Translations under genes and position numbers: made by a program | The notes under the pieces: model-generated | Databases searched by the model: none | Seen by the model: only the letters and a program-made list of their open reading frames with translations | Told to the model about the DNA's origin: nothing | DNA from: Erythrobacter sp. | GTDB taxonomy: Bacteria; Pseudomonadota; Alphaproteobacteria; Sphingomonadales; Sphingomonadaceae | DNA: 64,000 nucleotides | Reading direction: 5' to 3' | Assembly: GCA_013822695.1 (NCBI GenBank) | Contig: PNKW01000001.1 | Span: 1 to 64,000 of the forward strand | Part shown: one piece after another, positions 17,713-30,599 of the stretch | Numbering within the stretch: position 1 is the first letter of the stretch | How the letters are laid out: each line of letters opens with the position of its first letter

Positions 17713-19229
17713 CGCGGGCCCTCCGTCAGCACCGCCGCCGCGCTTGCCGCAGGCTCGAGCACCTGCGCTGCGGCGGCATCGGCATAGGAGGTCGCGATCC
17801 CTGCGCCCACCGACAGCATGGCAAGGCAGGCGAGCGCCAGTGCGGGGGCGACGAGGTCGAGGCGCGTTCCGGGCGCGGGCGGGGCCGGGCAGTCCTCGCC
17901 GGTCTTCCAGAACACCGCGCTGCCCGCGCGCGCAAAGCCGATCACGCCGATGAAGGTGGTGCCAAGGATCACGCCCCACGCCCAGCCCCAGTTCGGCAGC
18001 GCCGCGACCGATTGCAGGATCAGTAGCTTGCCGATGAAGCCCGACAGCGGCGGCAGGCCGGTGGTGGCGATCGCAGCGGCCATGAACAGGAGCGCGACGG
18101 TCCCGCGCCCGCCGAAAGCAGGGCCGGGGCTCGCGGTGTCTCCAAAGCTCCCACGCCGCCGCGCAGCCACATCCGCGACAAGGAACAGCGCGGCGCCCGC
18201 AAGGGTCGAATGGACGAGGTAGTAGAGCCCCGCGCCAAGGCTCGCCCCGCTCCATCCCGCGACCGCGATCAGCAGCGTCCCCGTCGATCCGATGATGGCG
18301 TAGGCGGCCTGTTCGGCAAGGCTGCGCGCCGTGAACACTCCCGCAAAGCCGACGCAGGCGCTCACTAGCGCAGCCGGGAGCAGCCACGGCGCAGGCCCCC
18401 AGGCCGCCGCGCCCGCACCCTCGCCGAACACTTGCGGCACCACGCGGATCAGCGAATAGACGCCGACCTTGGTCATGATCGCGAACAGCGCGGCGACCGC
18501 CGGCGTGGCGGCGGCATAGGTGCGCGGCAGCCACAGGTGGAGCGGAACCACCGCCGCCTTCAGGGCGAATACGCTCGCCAGCAACAGCGCCGCGATCCGC
18601 AGCAACCCCTGATCCTCCGGGGCAACGTCGCGCACCGCCAAGCCCATGTCGGCCATGTTGAGCGTGCCGGTGAGCGCATAGAGCATCCCCAGCGCAATCA
18701 GGAACAGCGCCGAGCCGACGAGGTTCACCACCACATATTGCACTCCGGCCTTAAGCCGCGCGGGCCCCTGCCCGTGCAGCATCAAGCCGTAGGAGGCGAT
18801 CAGCAGCACCTCGAAGAAGACGAAGAGGTTGAACAGGTCGCCGGTCAGGAAAGCGCCATTCAGCCCCATCAGCTGGAATTGGAACAGCGCGTGGAAGTGC
18901 CAGCCCTTCCGGTCGGCGCGGGTGACGACGGCGTGGGTGAGCACAATCAGCGCGAGCACGGCTGTGAGCACCAGCATCAGCGCCGCGAGCCGATCGGCAA
19001 CCAGCACGATCCCGAAAGGCGCGGGCCAATCACCGAGCGCATAGGCAAGGATGGTTCCCCCGCTCACCCGCTCCATCAGCAGCACGGCAACGGCAAGCTC
19101 CGCCAGACAGGCGGCAAAGCCGATGCCCACCGCCAGCGCCCGCCGCCGCCGCATCACCAGTAGCGCGAAAGGCGCCGCGAGCGCGGGGATCGCCACTGGC
19201 AGGATCGGGAGATGATCGGCGAGGCTCAC
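17709..19229 (-). CDS. mnhD: Mrp Na+/H+ antiporter subunit D (NuoN/NuoM-like)
   Basis: 506-residue polytopic membrane protein related to proton-pumping subunits of complex I. Motifs include GDLFNLFVFFEVLLIASYGLML, FALKAAVVPLHLWLPRTYAAA with the conserved Lys, and a C-terminal FIGKLLILQS segment. It is one of the two subunits carrying the ion translocation path, together with subunit A. It overlaps subunit C by four bases upstream and subunit E downstream. Confidence 0.94.
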   Translation of the reverse strand: MSLADHLPILPVAIPALAAPFALLVMRRRRALAVGIGFAACLAELAVAVLLMERVSGGTILAYALGDWPAPFGIVLVADRLAALMLVLTAVLALIVLTHAVVTRADRKGWHFHALFQFQLMGLNGAFLTGDLFNLFVFFEVLLIASYGLMLHGQGPARLKAGVQYVVVNLVGSALFLIALGMLYALTGTLNMADMGLAVRDVAPEDQGLLRIAALLLASVFALKAAVVPLHLWLPRTYAAATPAVAALFAIMTKVGVYSLIRVVPQVFGEGAGAAAWGPAPWLLPAALVSACVGFAGVFTARSLAEQAAYAIIGSTGTLLIAVAGWSGASLGAGLYYLVHSTLAGAALFLVADVAARRRGSFGDTASPGPAFGGRGTVALLFMAAAIATTGLPPLSGFIGKLLILQSVAALPNWGWAWGVILGTTFIGVIGFARAGSAVFWKTGEDCPAPPAPGTRLDLVAPALALACLAMLSVGAGIATSYADAAAAQVLEPAASAAAVLTEGPR

Positions 19230-19602
19230 GGCTCGGCCCCCTCCCCGTCCGCCAAGCCGTCCTGCGCGTCGCAGGGCACGCGGTCGCCGTCGACATGGTC
19301 GCTGCCGGTCTCAAGGAAGCTCCGAAGCGCGAGGATCACCACGAAGGCGGTCATGCCGAAGGTGATGACGATCGCAGTCAGCACCAGCGCCTGCGGCAGA
19401 GGGTCGGTGTATTCGCTCACCGTCTTGTCCCAGATCGGCGGACGGTTCAGCACCAGCCGGCCACTCGCAAACAGGAACAGGTTCACCGCATAGGAGATCA
19501 GCGTCAGCCCCATCACCACCTGGAAGGTGCGCGCCCGCAGCGCGAGGAATATCCCGCCCGCAACCAGCACGCCGATGGCGCTGGCGAAGAGGAATTCGTA
19601 GC

Positions 19603-19606
<4 letters not shown>
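19226..19606 (-). CDS. mnhC: Mrp Na+/H+ antiporter subunit C (NuoK-like)
   Basis: 126 residues with three membrane helices. The NuoK-like signature lies around LISYAVNLFLFASG, followed by DPLPQALVLTAIVITFGMTAF. The C-terminal tail is unusually acidic and hydrophilic (about 30 residues ending ADGEGAEP). Start and stop overlap the neighbouring genes by four bases each. Confidence 0.92.
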
Positions 19607-22431
<2,825 letters not shown>

Positions 22432-22566
22432 AGGCGGCGTCTCGGATCCTTGCGCGGACGGGGTTCAGGTCACGGACGCGCGGTGGCGTCGTCTGCCCTC
22501 GGGCATAGCCGAGGCCTCTTTGACAACACAACCAAAACCGGACCTGCGAAGGCCTGCGGAGATGGC

Positions 22567-23118
22567 TCAGTCGCCCTCGAACTCCATCAGCGCGGAAACG
22601 GTGATGCCCGCCTGACGCAGCCGCTCGGCCCCGCCGAGGTCGGGCAGGTCGATCACGAACAGCGCGTGGCTCACCACGGCGCCGGCCTTGCGCAGCAACT
22701 CGGCCGAGGCGAGCGCGGTGCCGCCGGTGGCGATCAGGTCGTCGACGATCACGACCTGCTGGCCCGGCAGAACCGCGCCCGGGTCCATCTCGAGCCGGTC
22801 GGTGCCGTATTCGAGCGCGTAATCGATGCCGATGGTATCGATGGGGAGCTTGCCGGGCTTTCTCACCGGCACAAAGCCGAGGCCGAGCTGCACCGCGACC
22901 GCCGCGCCGAAGATGAAGCCGCGCGCTTCCATCCCCGCGACCTTTTGCGCCCCCGCCGCCCCGGCAGCTGCCGCGAGGTGGTGGACGCTCGCCGCCATGC
23001 CCTGATGGTGGCCGATCAGCGTGGTGATGTCGCGGAACTGGATGCCGGGGTGCGGGAAGTCCGGCACGGTGCGCACAAGCGCCTTGAGCTCTTCGGGAGA
23101 GAGATGCGGTGCAGTCAT
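22567..23118 (-). CDS. apt: Adenine phosphoribosyltransferase
   Basis: 183 residues. It converts adenine and PRPP to AMP (purine salvage, cytoplasm). Signatures are TVPDFPHPGIQFRDITTLIG, EARGFIFGAAVA, RKPGKLP and the PRPP loop VVIVDDLIATGGTALAS. Length and motifs are fully standard. It lies alone on the minus strand between the Mrp operon and the terminator of the bc1 operon. Confidence 0.96.
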   Translation of the reverse strand: MTAPHLSPEELKALVRTVPDFPHPGIQFRDITTLIGHHQGMAASVHHLAAAAGAAGAQKVAGMEARGFIFGAAVAVQLGLGFVPVRKPGKLPIDTIGIDYALEYGTDRLEMDPGAVLPGQQVVIVDDLIATGGTALASAELLRKAGAVVSHALFVIDLPDLGGAERLRQAGITVSALMEFEGD

Positions 23119-23153
23119 GTCGGATTGGCCCCTTTCGGCACCCTCAAAGCAGA

Positions 23154-23186
23154 GCGCCCCGCCATCCGCAAGCGATGACGGGGCGC
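23154..23186 (-). terminator. Hairpin terminator after the bc1 operon
   Basis: GCGCCCCG (23154-23161) pairs perfectly with CGGGGCGC (23179-23186) across a 17-base loop. An outer pair AAAGCA/TGCTTT (23146-23151, 23191-23196) extends the stem. It lies 26 bp after the cytochrome c1 stop and before apt. Confidence 0.7.
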
Positions 23187-23211
23187 CGTGTGCTTTAGCC
23201 TCGTATAAGGC

Positions 23212-24066
23212 TTACTTCTTCTTCGGCTTCAGGCCGGCCCAGATCTGCTTGTAGCTGAGGAAGGCCAGCGTGGTCGCGAAGAGCAGGAAGCCCAGCACGA
23301 ACCACCCGGTCTGGCGCCGCTCGATCAGCGAAGGCTCGGCGGTCCAGGTCAGGAAGGCGGCGACGTCCTTCGACATCTGCGCCGTGGTGGCCTTGGTGCC
23401 GTCGGCATAGGTCACCTGATCATCGCTCAGCGGCGGGGGCATAGCGATGTTGACGTTGGGGAAGTGCTTGTTGAAGTAGAGGCCGTCGGGCGTCTCGAAG
23501 CCGACCTTGGTCGCCTTGGCGGGGTCAGCCTCGCCATAACCCATCATCAGGTCGTAAATGTAGTTCGACCCGTCATGACGCGCCTTGGCCATCAGCGAGA
23601 GATCCGGCGGGATCGCGTTGTTGTTGGCAGCCGCCGCAGCAATCGCGTTGGGGAAGGGCGAGGGGAAGTAGTCGGTCGGCTCGCCCGGACGGGTGGTCGC
23701 CTCGCCGGTCGCGGGGTCGATGCCCGGAACGGTCCAGGTCGCAGCCTCGGCGTCAATCTCGGCTTCGGTGTAGCCCAGCTGCTTGAGGTCGCGGAAGGCG
23801 ACGAACTTGAGGCTGTGGCACGCCTTGCAGACTTCCTTGTAGACCTGATAGCCGCGCTGGAGCTGGGCAATGTCCCACTTGCCGAAGGCACCGTCGAAGG
23901 CGAAGCCGCCCTCGGGGCCGTGGCCGTGCTCGTAGAAGGCGTAGGACGGCTGCTTTTCCGGCGCGGGGCCGAAGGCGTAGTTGTAGGCACCGGGCAGGAG
24001 CGACCACAGCACCAGCACCGCGGTGATGGCGAGGCCTGCGAGGATGCCTCCGAGACGAATAGTCAT
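23212..24066 (-). CDS. petC: Cytochrome c1 of the bc1 complex
   Basis: 284 residues. An N-terminal hydrophobic export signal precedes the heme c site Cys80-x-x-Cys83-His84 (EVCKACHSL). The axial Met lies in NIAMPPPLSDD. A C-terminal anchor helix (WFVLGFLLFATTLAFLSY) is followed by a basic tail ending LKPKKK. It passes electrons from the Rieske protein to soluble or membrane cytochrome c on the periplasmic side. It is the last gene of petA-petB-petC, 54 bp after petB. Confidence 0.95.
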   Translation of the reverse strand: MTIRLGGILAGLAITAVLVLWSLLPGAYNYAFGPAPEKQPSYAFYEHGHGPEGGFAFDGAFGKWDIAQLQRGYQVYKEVCKACHSLKFVAFRDLKQLGYTEAEIDAEAATWTVPGIDPATGEATTRPGEPTDYFPSPFPNAIAAAAANNNAIPPDLSLMAKARHDGSNYIYDLMMGYGEADPAKATKVGFETPDGLYFNKHFPNVNIAMPPPLSDDQVTYADGTKATTAQMSKDVAAFLTWTAEPSLIERRQTGWFVLGFLLFATTLAFLSYKQIWAGLKPKKK

Positions 24067-24120
24067 GACCGAGCTCTTTCTCGTTATCGGTTCAGATTGC
24101 TTGATCGCTGTTCCGGCCGA

Positions 24121-25482
24121 TTACTCGGCCGGTTGCAGCGAGCCTTCGGGCGCGGCGCCAAGGTCGCCGCCGTCGACCGAGCCGGCGCGCGGGGCTTCGG
24201 GAGCCTTGTCCTTGCCCAGCACGGCTTCGGTGATCGAGAACGGCAGCGGCTTGGGCACTTCGATCTGGCTGATGATCGGCAGGATCACCAGGAAGTGAAG
24301 GAAGTAGTAGGCCGTGGCGAGCTGGCTGAGGACCACGAAGGGCTCCTCGGCCGGGGCACCGCCGCAGTAGAACAGCACCGCCATGGTCGGGATCAGACCG
24401 AACCAAAAGAACTTGCGGAACAGCGGGCGGTAGTGGCCCGAGCGCACCGGGCTCTTGTCGAGCCAGGGCAGGACGAACCACAAGAGGATCGAACCGAACA
24501 TCGCGATCACGCCCAGGAGCTTCGCCTGCACCAGCACGATGCCGGTGAAGGGGATGGTGAGATCGCCGGTGAAGGCGCGCAGGATCGCGTAGAACGGCCA
24601 GAAGTACCATTCCGGAACGATATGCGCCGGTGTCGAGAGCGGGTTCGCCTCGATGTAGTTGTCGGGGTGACCCAGCGCGTTGGGCAGGAAGAAGACCATC
24701 GCGGTGAAGAGGATCAGGAACACGCCGAGGCCGAAGCCGTCCTTGGCGGTGTAGTAGGGGTGGAACGGCACGGTGTCCGATTCCTGCTTCACTTCCACGC
24801 CGGTCGGGTTGGACGAGCCCGGGATGTGCAGCGCCCAGATGTGCAGGATCACGACGCCCGCGATCACGAAGGGCAGCAGGAAGTGCAGCGAGAAGAAGCG
24901 GTTCAGCGCGGCGTTGTCCGGCGCGAAGCCGCCCAGCAGCCAGATCTGCAGCGGTTCGCCCACCAGCGGGATCGCCGAGAACAGGCCGGTGATGACCTGC
25001 GCGCCCCAGAAGCTCATCTGGCCCCACGGCAGCACGTAGCCCATGAAGGCGGTCGCCATCATGAGCAGGAAGATCACCACGCCCAGCAGCCAGATCATCT
25101 CGCGCGGGGCCTTGTAGGACGAATAGAAGAACCCGCGGAAGATGTGCAGGTAGATCACGATGAAGAAGAAGCTCGCCCCGTTGGCGTGGGCGTAGCGCAG
25201 CATCCAGCCGTAGTTCACGTCGCGCATGATGTGCTCGACCGTGGCGAAGGCGACGAGGCCGTTGGCCGCGTAATGCATCGCCAGAACGACGCCGGTGACG
25301 ATCTGCAGCATCAGGCAGAAACCGGCGAGCACGCCGAAGTTCCACATGTAGTTGAGGTTGCGCGGCACCGGATAACCGGCTCCCACCGCGTTGTAGACGA
25401 GGCGCGGCAGCGGCAGCTTCTCGTCAATCCACTTGGTGAAAGCGGACTGCGGTTCGTATTGCTTGGCCCAGGCGAAACTCAT
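24121..25482 (-). CDS. petB: Cytochrome b of the bc1 complex
   Basis: 453 residues, polytopic inner-membrane protein. Heme b histidines lie in AMHYAA / RYAHANGAS on helix B and YLHIFRG / SLHFLLPF and LHIWALH on later helices. The Qo-site motif PEWYF is present ([11 protein letters not shown]). The C-terminal 40 residues extend beyond the last helix. It oxidises ubiquinol and supports both respiration and cyclic photosynthetic electron flow. Middle gene of the operon. Confidence 0.96.
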   Translation of the reverse strand: MSFAWAKQYEPQSAFTKWIDEKLPLPRLVYNAVGAGYPVPRNLNYMWNFGVLAGFCLMLQIVTGVVLAMHYAANGLVAFATVEHIMRDVNYGWMLRYAHANGASFFFIVIYLHIFRGFFYSSYKAPREMIWLLGVVIFLLMMATAFMGYVLPWGQMSFWGAQVITGLFSAIPLVGEPLQIWLLGGFAPDNAALNRFFSLHFLLPFVIAGVVILHIWALHIPGSSNPTGVEVKQESDTVPFHPYYTAKDGFGLGVFLILFTAMVFFLPNALGHPDNYIEANPLSTPAHIVPEWYFWPFYAILRAFTGDLTIPFTGIVLVQAKLLGVIAMFGSILLWFVLPWLDKSPVRSGHYRPLFRKFFWFGLIPTMAVLFYCGGAPAEEPFVVLSQLATAYYFLHFLVILPIISQIEVPKPLPFSITEAVLGKDKAPEAPRAGSVDGGDLGAAPEGSLQPAE

Positions 25483-25547
25483 GGCGTTCTCTCGGCTTGA
25501 TCGGGTGAAAGGTCAGGCGATTATTGTGTCGGATCAGATACGCAAGT

Positions 25548-26108
25548 TCACCCGACCCGGATGACGGTGTCGGAGGTGAACTCGTATTCGGGCACCACCA
25601 GGTTCTTCGGTGCAGGGCCCTTGCGGATGCGACCGGCCACGTCGTAGTGCGAACCGTGGCAGGGACAGAAATAGCCGCCGAACTCGCCCTTGTTCTCGCC
25701 TTCGGCCGCGCCTAGCGGCACGCAGCCGAGGTGGGTGCACACGCCCATGGTGACCAGCACGTCTTCATGCCCGGCCTTGGTGCGATCGGCGAGCTTGGCC
25801 GGATCGCGCATGTCGGAGGCGTCGTCGGCCTTGGCCTTGGCGATCTCGTCGGCGGTAAGGCGCTTCACGAAGAGCGGCTGCTTACGGAAGGTGGCCTTGA
25901 TGCTCTGGCCGGGTTGAATCGCGCTGACATCGACCTCGGTGGTGCTCGCGGCGAGCACGTCAGCCGAAGGCGCCATCTGCGAGATCAGCGGGAACAGGAC
26001 CGAAGCCCCGCCCACACCCGCGGTGCCGAGCGCGGCGATGTGGATCCAGTCGCGGCGGCGCACGCCGTCTTCGGAGACTTCAGTGGTAGCGGCCGTGTCA
26101 GTAGCCAT
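25548..26108 (-). CDS. petA: Rieske iron-sulfur protein of the bc1 complex
   Basis: 186 residues. An N-terminal RRRDW motif followed by one membrane helix suggests Tat-dependent insertion. The 2Fe-2S cluster ligands are CTHLGC and CPCHGSHYD, with the disulfide cysteines included. It moves electrons from ubiquinol at the Qo site to cytochrome c1. First gene of petA-petB-petC; the 228-bp gap upstream to pgeF must contain the operon promoter. Confidence 0.96.
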   Translation of the reverse strand: MATDTAATTEVSEDGVRRRDWIHIAALGTAGVGGASVLFPLISQMAPSADVLAASTTEVDVSAIQPGQSIKATFRKQPLFVKRLTADEIAKAKADDASDMRDPAKLADRTKAGHEDVLVTMGVCTHLGCVPLGAAEGENKGEFGGYFCPCHGSHYDVAGRIRKGPAPKNLVVPEYEFTSDTVIRVG

Positions 26109-26336
26109 TTCGTCATGCCCTGCTCGTTTTGCCGCGCCGGAATGAGCCTGCGCGGCGTGATGTTCCAGTGCGGGGCCCGAAAGCCCCTGAGCCGATCCGT
26201 CGATTGGTCCCTGTTTCGCGTCCGGACACCCATCTGGCGCGCCTCACCCGAAACTTGGGCGGGGCAATTAACGGCAATCCTGCGAGATTCCAACCGTGTT
26301 TTAGTCAAGCCGCGTTCGCAGCCATGCAAGGCCGGT

Positions 26337-27086
26337 TCAGGGCAGCGCGATCATGCTGATCTGCCGACCATAATTGGCCTCGCCCGCCTGCGTGGAGCGT
26401 CTGTGCGAATGGTAACGCGCGACATGTGAGAATGTATCCCGGCCAATATCCGCAATTTTCCCGATCTCCGCGTCGGCCAGCCGCGCCGTGATGAATCCGG
26501 GCAGATCGAAGTGCCAGCGCGCCGCGCCCTCGCGCTCGGGAGCCGAGGCAAAGAAGCGTGTCGCGGAGGCCGGGAAGCGCTCGCGGAACGGAGCGTCGAC
26601 CTCGTAGCTAGCCTGCGCGATGGTCGGCCCGAGCACCGCAGCGATGTTGGCGCGGGTCGCCCCCAACGCCTCCATCGCGGCGATGGTGTTCTCGAGCACG
26701 CCCTCCACGGCGCCGCGCCACCCCGCATGGGCCGCGCCGATGACGCCCGCAGCCTCGTCGGCGAAGAGGATCGGCCCGCAGTCAGCGGTTACGATACCCA
26801 GCACGATGCCCGGCGTGGCGGTGACGACGGCGTCGGCCACAGGGCGACCCTCGGCGGAATCGTCCCACGCTGCGGTGACCGTCACGACATCGGGCGAATG
26901 CACCTGATGCGGCGCGGCGAGGATGCCGCCGGGGAGGATCGCCTCGGTCGCAGCTGCACGCAGCAGCCGCACCCCGGCCCCCTCGCCCGGCCCGCCGAAA
27001 CCAAACTGATGGACGCCGCCCTTGCTACCGAAAAAGCCGTGAGGCACTCCTTCGAGAATCGCGTCGCGCTCGATCTGGAAGTCCAC
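26337..27086 (-). CDS. pgeF: YfiH/PgeF-family purine nucleoside phosphorylase-like (laccase domain) protein
   Basis: 249 residues of the Cu-oxidase_4/YfiH family. Metal-site residues lie in PHQVHS, TADCGPI and AHAGWRGAV. These proteins are annotated as polyphenol oxidases; E. coli YfiH edits peptidoglycan precursors, and homologues have adenosine deaminase and purine nucleoside phosphorylase activity. The exact role here is uncertain. It starts 5 bp after the pepN stop, so the two are co-transcribed. Confidence 0.88.
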   Translation of the reverse strand: MDFQIERDAILEGVPHGFFGSKGGVHQFGFGGPGEGAGVRLLRAAATEAILPGGILAAPHQVHSPDVVTVTAAWDDSAEGRPVADAVVTATPGIVLGIVTADCGPILFADEAAGVIGAAHAGWRGAVEGVLENTIAAMEALGATRANIAAVLGPTIAQASYEVDAPFRERFPASATRFFASAPEREGAARWHFDLPGFITARLADAEIGKIADIGRDTFSHVARYHSHRRSTQAGEANYGRQISMIALP

Positions 27087-27091
27087 GCGCC

Positions 27092-29752
27092 TCAGCCCTC
27101 CAACGAGCGGCTGACCTGCTCGAAGGTGTCGCGCGACAGATTGCCGCTGGCGAGAATGCGCTCCAGCTCGGCCTTCATCAGCGCCGCCCGCCCCGGCTCG
27201 ATCCGCCGCCAGCGCCCCAGCGAAGGCACGAAGCGCGCGGCGGTCTGCGGGTTGATCGGGTCAAGCGCGAGTATCACGTCTGCGACCATCCGGTAGCCCT
27301 CGCCATCGACCTTGTGGAAGCCCTTGGGATTGCCGGCAAAGGCCATGTGCAGCGAGCGCACGCGGTTGGGGTTTTTCATGGTGAAATCGGGATGCTCGGC
27401 GAGGGCGCGGACATGCGCGATTACCTCGGGGTGAAGCGACAGGGCCTGGAGCGTGAACCACTTGTCGACCACCAGCGCGTTGTCCTTGTAGCGCTCGTAG
27501 AAAGCCGCCAGCTTTTCGGCGCGCGCGGGGGTGTCGAGCCCGCACAGCACCATCAGCGCCCCCTGCCGGTCGGTCATGTTGTCCGCCGCATCGAACTGCG
27601 CTGCGGCGAGCTCGGCCGCCTTGGTCGGGTCAGCGGCGGCGATCAGGCCGAGGGCAATGGTCTTGACCTTGCGCGCCCCGCGCCCTGCCGAATCGTCCAG
27701 CGCCACCGCCGAAGCGCGCGCATGGAGCGCCGCCAGCTCGCCCGCGAGCGCGGTGCCGATGGCGGCCTTCAGCCCCTCGCGCGCGGTGTGGATCGCGCCG
27801 GGATCGGCCTTGCGGTCACCGCTCGCCATCGCTTCGAACAGATAGGTTTCCGATGGGAGCACCAGCAATTCGCCGCGCATCGCATCCTCGAGCGCGTTGT
27901 CGGCCAGGCTCGAGCGGAACGCGCCGATGATCGCCGCCTCGCCCGCCGCCTGCGTCTCGGCCGACAGCGCGCCGCTGGCGGTGCCGACGAGGTGGCTGAC
28001 GGCGAGCTCCTGCAAGGCTTCCGAGCGCGCGAAGGGATCATCGTCATGCGCGGCGAGGAAGACGAGGTCTTCACGCGCCAGCTGACGCTCGATCACGACG
28101 GGGGCCGTGAAGCCGCGGTTGATCGAGACAACCGGATCGGGGCCGGCAAGCGGGAGATCGAAGATCTGTTCCTCGCCCTCCAGCACCACCAGCTGCTCCG
28201 CCCCGAGCGCGCCGGAGCGCGCGTGCACCGCGACCTTCAGCGGGATCGGCATGGGCAGCTTGTCGGGCTGGCCGGGGGTGACGGAGACGGTCTGCTTGAG
28301 GGTGAGCTTCAGGCTGTTACCCTCGATCACCTGCGACACCGCCACCCGCGGCGTGCCAGCCTGCGAATACCAGCGGCGGAATGCGGTGAGGTCGATCCCC
28401 GCCCCGTCCTCGATCGCCTTGACGAAATCCTCGCAGGTCGCCGCTTCCCCGTCGTGGCGGTCGAAATAGAGGTCGCACCCGGCGCGGAACCGCGCCTCGC
28501 CCACCATCGAGCGCATCATGCGGATTACCTCGGCGCCCTTGTTGTAGACCGTCGCGGTGTAGAAGTTGCTGATCTCGCGGTAGCTGTCGGGCCGGATCGG
28601 ATGCGCGAGCGGGCCTGCATCCTCGGGGAACTGCGCCGCGCGCAGAATGCGCACATCCTCGATCCGCTTGACCGCCTCGCCCCGCATGTCCTGACTGAAC
28701 AGCTGGTCGCGCAGCACGGTGAAACCCTCTTTCAGCGACAACTGGAACCAGTCGCGACAGGTCACGCGGTTGCCTGACCAGTTGTGGAAATATTCGTGCG
28801 CGATCACGCCCTCGACCGCGTCGAAATCGCCGTCGGTCGCGGTGTCGGGGTCGGCCAGCACATATTTGGTGTTGAAGACGTTGAGCCCCTTGTTCTCCAT
28901 CGCCCCCATGTTGAAGTCGCTGACGGCGACGATGTTGTAGAGATCGAGGTCATATTCGCGGCCAAACACGTCCTCGTCCCACTTCATCGAGCGGTGAAGG
29001 CTTTCGAGCGCGTGGTCGGTGCGTTCGAGGTCTTCCTCGCGCACCCAGACATTGCATTCGACCACGCGGCCCGAGGCGGTGGTGAAGGGCTTGGAGTTCG
29101 CCACCAGATCGCCCGCGACCAGCGCGAAGAGGTAGGAGGGCTTGGGCCAGGGGTCGTGCCACTCGGCCCAGTGGGTGCCGTCCGCGTTCTCGCCCGCCGC
29201 GACGCGGTTGCCGTTGCACAGCAGGATCGGGAACAGCGCCGTGTCCCCTTCCATCCGCACTTCATAGGTCGAGAGCACGTCGGGTCGGTCGGGGAAGAAG
29301 GTGATGCGGCGGAAGCCCTCCGATTCGCACTGGGTGCAAAGCATGCCGTTGGAGGCATAGAGGCCCATCAGCTGGGTGTTGGCGCTCGGGTCGATCCGGG
29401 TGACGACCTCGACCATGTGCTTCGCGCCCGGCAGGGTAACGACGAGGTCGGGCCCGTCCATCCGCCATTCGGCCGGCGCGCCGTCGACCAAGACGCTCTC
29501 GGCGGTGAGGCTGTCGCCGTTGAGGCGCAGCTCGGGCGAGGCATCGGCGGCGGGGTTGCGTTCGACCGCGAGAGCTGCTGTCACCTTCGTCACATTCAGC
29601 CCCAGCCGGAAATCGAGCTGCGTCGTCGGCAGGATCCACGCGAACGGCGTGTAGTCCTCGCGCCGGATCACCGGCGGCTCGTGCGGGGTGGGCGCGGCGT
29701 CCGCGATTTCGGGGTTGCCGTCGGGGGTGGTGGGGGTGGTTGCGATGTCCAT
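27092..29752 (-). CDS. pepN: Aminopeptidase N (M1 zinc metallopeptidase)
   Basis: 886 residues from Met at 29752. It removes N-terminal amino acids from peptides in the cytoplasm. The exopeptidase motif is MGAMENKGLN. The zinc site is HEYFHNWSGNR with downstream Glu in LSLKEGFTV. The C-terminal alpha-helical domain matches the E. coli PepN type in length. A 12-residue longer start at 29788 is possible but lacks a better ribosome-binding site. Divergent from the epimerase-like gene at 29805 with a 52-bp gap. Confidence 0.95.
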   Translation of the reverse strand: MDIATTPTTPDGNPEIADAAPTPHEPPVIRREDYTPFAWILPTTQLDFRLGLNVTKVTAALAVERNPAADASPELRLNGDSLTAESVLVDGAPAEWRMDGPDLVVTLPGAKHMVEVVTRIDPSANTQLMGLYASNGMLCTQCESEGFRRITFFPDRPDVLSTYEVRMEGDTALFPILLCNGNRVAAGENADGTHWAEWHDPWPKPSYLFALVAGDLVANSKPFTTASGRVVECNVWVREEDLERTDHALESLHRSMKWDEDVFGREYDLDLYNIVAVSDFNMGAMENKGLNVFNTKYVLADPDTATDGDFDAVEGVIAHEYFHNWSGNRVTCRDWFQLSLKEGFTVLRDQLFSQDMRGEAVKRIEDVRILRAAQFPEDAGPLAHPIRPDSYREISNFYTATVYNKGAEVIRMMRSMVGEARFRAGCDLYFDRHDGEAATCEDFVKAIEDGAGIDLTAFRRWYSQAGTPRVAVSQVIEGNSLKLTLKQTVSVTPGQPDKLPMPIPLKVAVHARSGALGAEQLVVLEGEEQIFDLPLAGPDPVVSINRGFTAPVVIERQLAREDLVFLAAHDDDPFARSEALQELAVSHLVGTASGALSAETQAAGEAAIIGAFRSSLADNALEDAMRGELLVLPSETYLFEAMASGDRKADPGAIHTAREGLKAAIGTALAGELAALHARASAVALDDSAGRGARKVKTIALGLIAAADPTKAAELAAAQFDAADNMTDRQGALMVLCGLDTPARAEKLAAFYERYKDNALVVDKWFTLQALSLHPEVIAHVRALAEHPDFTMKNPNRVRSLHMAFAGNPKGFHKVDGEGYRMVADVILALDPINPQTAARFVPSLGRWRRIEPGRAALMKAELERILASGNLSRDTFEQVSRSLEG

Positions 29753-29804
29753 GCGGCCCGATTTAGGTTGCTTTGCGCGCGGGTCCAATGATTAGGTTTG
29801 CGCA

Positions 29805-30596
29805 ATGTCGCGTTTATTGATCTTCGGTCTCGGCTACACTGCCGGACGCATCGCCACCGCAATGCACGCCGCCGGCTGGCAGGTGCGCGCCACGGGCAGC
29901 GCGGGCGACATTGCCTTCGCCGAGCGCGAGGCGGTGCTGGCAGCGGTGGACGAGGCGAGCCACATCCTCTCCTCCGTCCCGCCGGAACGCGCAGGCGGTG
30001 ATCCGGTGCTGGAGGCTTACGGCGATGCGATCCGCGGCAAGGCGCTGTTCTACCTCTCCTCCACCGGCGTCTATGGCGACCGCGCGGGCGCATGGGTGGA
30101 CGAGACCACGCCGACCATCGCTGAGGCCGGGGAAGGCCGCCGCAATGCACGGGCGGAGGCCGATCTCGCATGGCTGACCATGGGCGCACGGGTGTTCCGC
30201 CTGCCGGGGATCTACGGGCCTGGGCGCTCGGCGCTCGATCGGGTGCGGGAGGGCAAGGCGCGGCGGATGGACATTCCGGGGCAGGTGTTCAGCCGCGTCC
30301 ATGTCGACGATATCGTCAGCGGCGTGGTCACGGCGCTCACGCAGGATGCCCCCGCCGGGGCCTACAACCTTGGCGACGACCTCCCCTGCAGCGGCAATGA
30401 AGTGACCGAACACGCCTGCCGGTTGCTCGGCCTGGCGCTGCCGCCGCTGGAATCGCTGGAGGAAGCGAACCTGTCGGAAATGGCGCGCGGATTCTACATG
30501 GAGAACCGCCGCGTCGCGAACGGGAAGGCGAAGCGGGTACTGGGGTGGGCACCGCGCTATCCGACCTACGTCGAGGGGCTGGGCGCGCTGCTGTAA
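29805..30596 (+). CDS. NAD(P)-dependent epimerase/dehydratase-like protein (YeeZ-type)
   Basis: 263 residues, extended SDR fold. The N-terminal Rossmann motif is LLIFGLGYTAGRIA. The catalytic region is LSSTGVYGD with the YGD tyrosine but no YxxxK. RLPGIYGPGRSALD and FSRVHVDDIVSGVVTAL follow, as in E. coli YeeZ and NAD-dependent epimerases. Substrate unknown. It stands alone, divergent from pepN and convergent with the EamA transporter gene across an inverted repeat. Confidence 0.82.
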   Translation: MSRLLIFGLGYTAGRIATAMHAAGWQVRATGSAGDIAFAEREAVLAAVDEASHILSSVPPERAGGDPVLEAYGDAIRGKALFYLSSTGVYGDRAGAWVDETTPTIAEAGEGRRNARAEADLAWLTMGARVFRLPGIYGPGRSALDRVREGKARRMDIPGQVFSRVHVDDIVSGVVTALTQDAPAGAYNLGDDLPCSGNEVTEHACRLLGLALPPLESLEEANLSEMARGFYMENRRVANGKAKRVLGWAPRYPTYVEGLGALL

Positions 30597-30599
30597 CTT

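Noticed and set aside
23464..25500. 678-codon plus-strand ORF opposite cytochrome c1 and cytochrome b
   Set aside because: Antisense to cytochrome c1 and b, same low-complexity composition, no homology expected.
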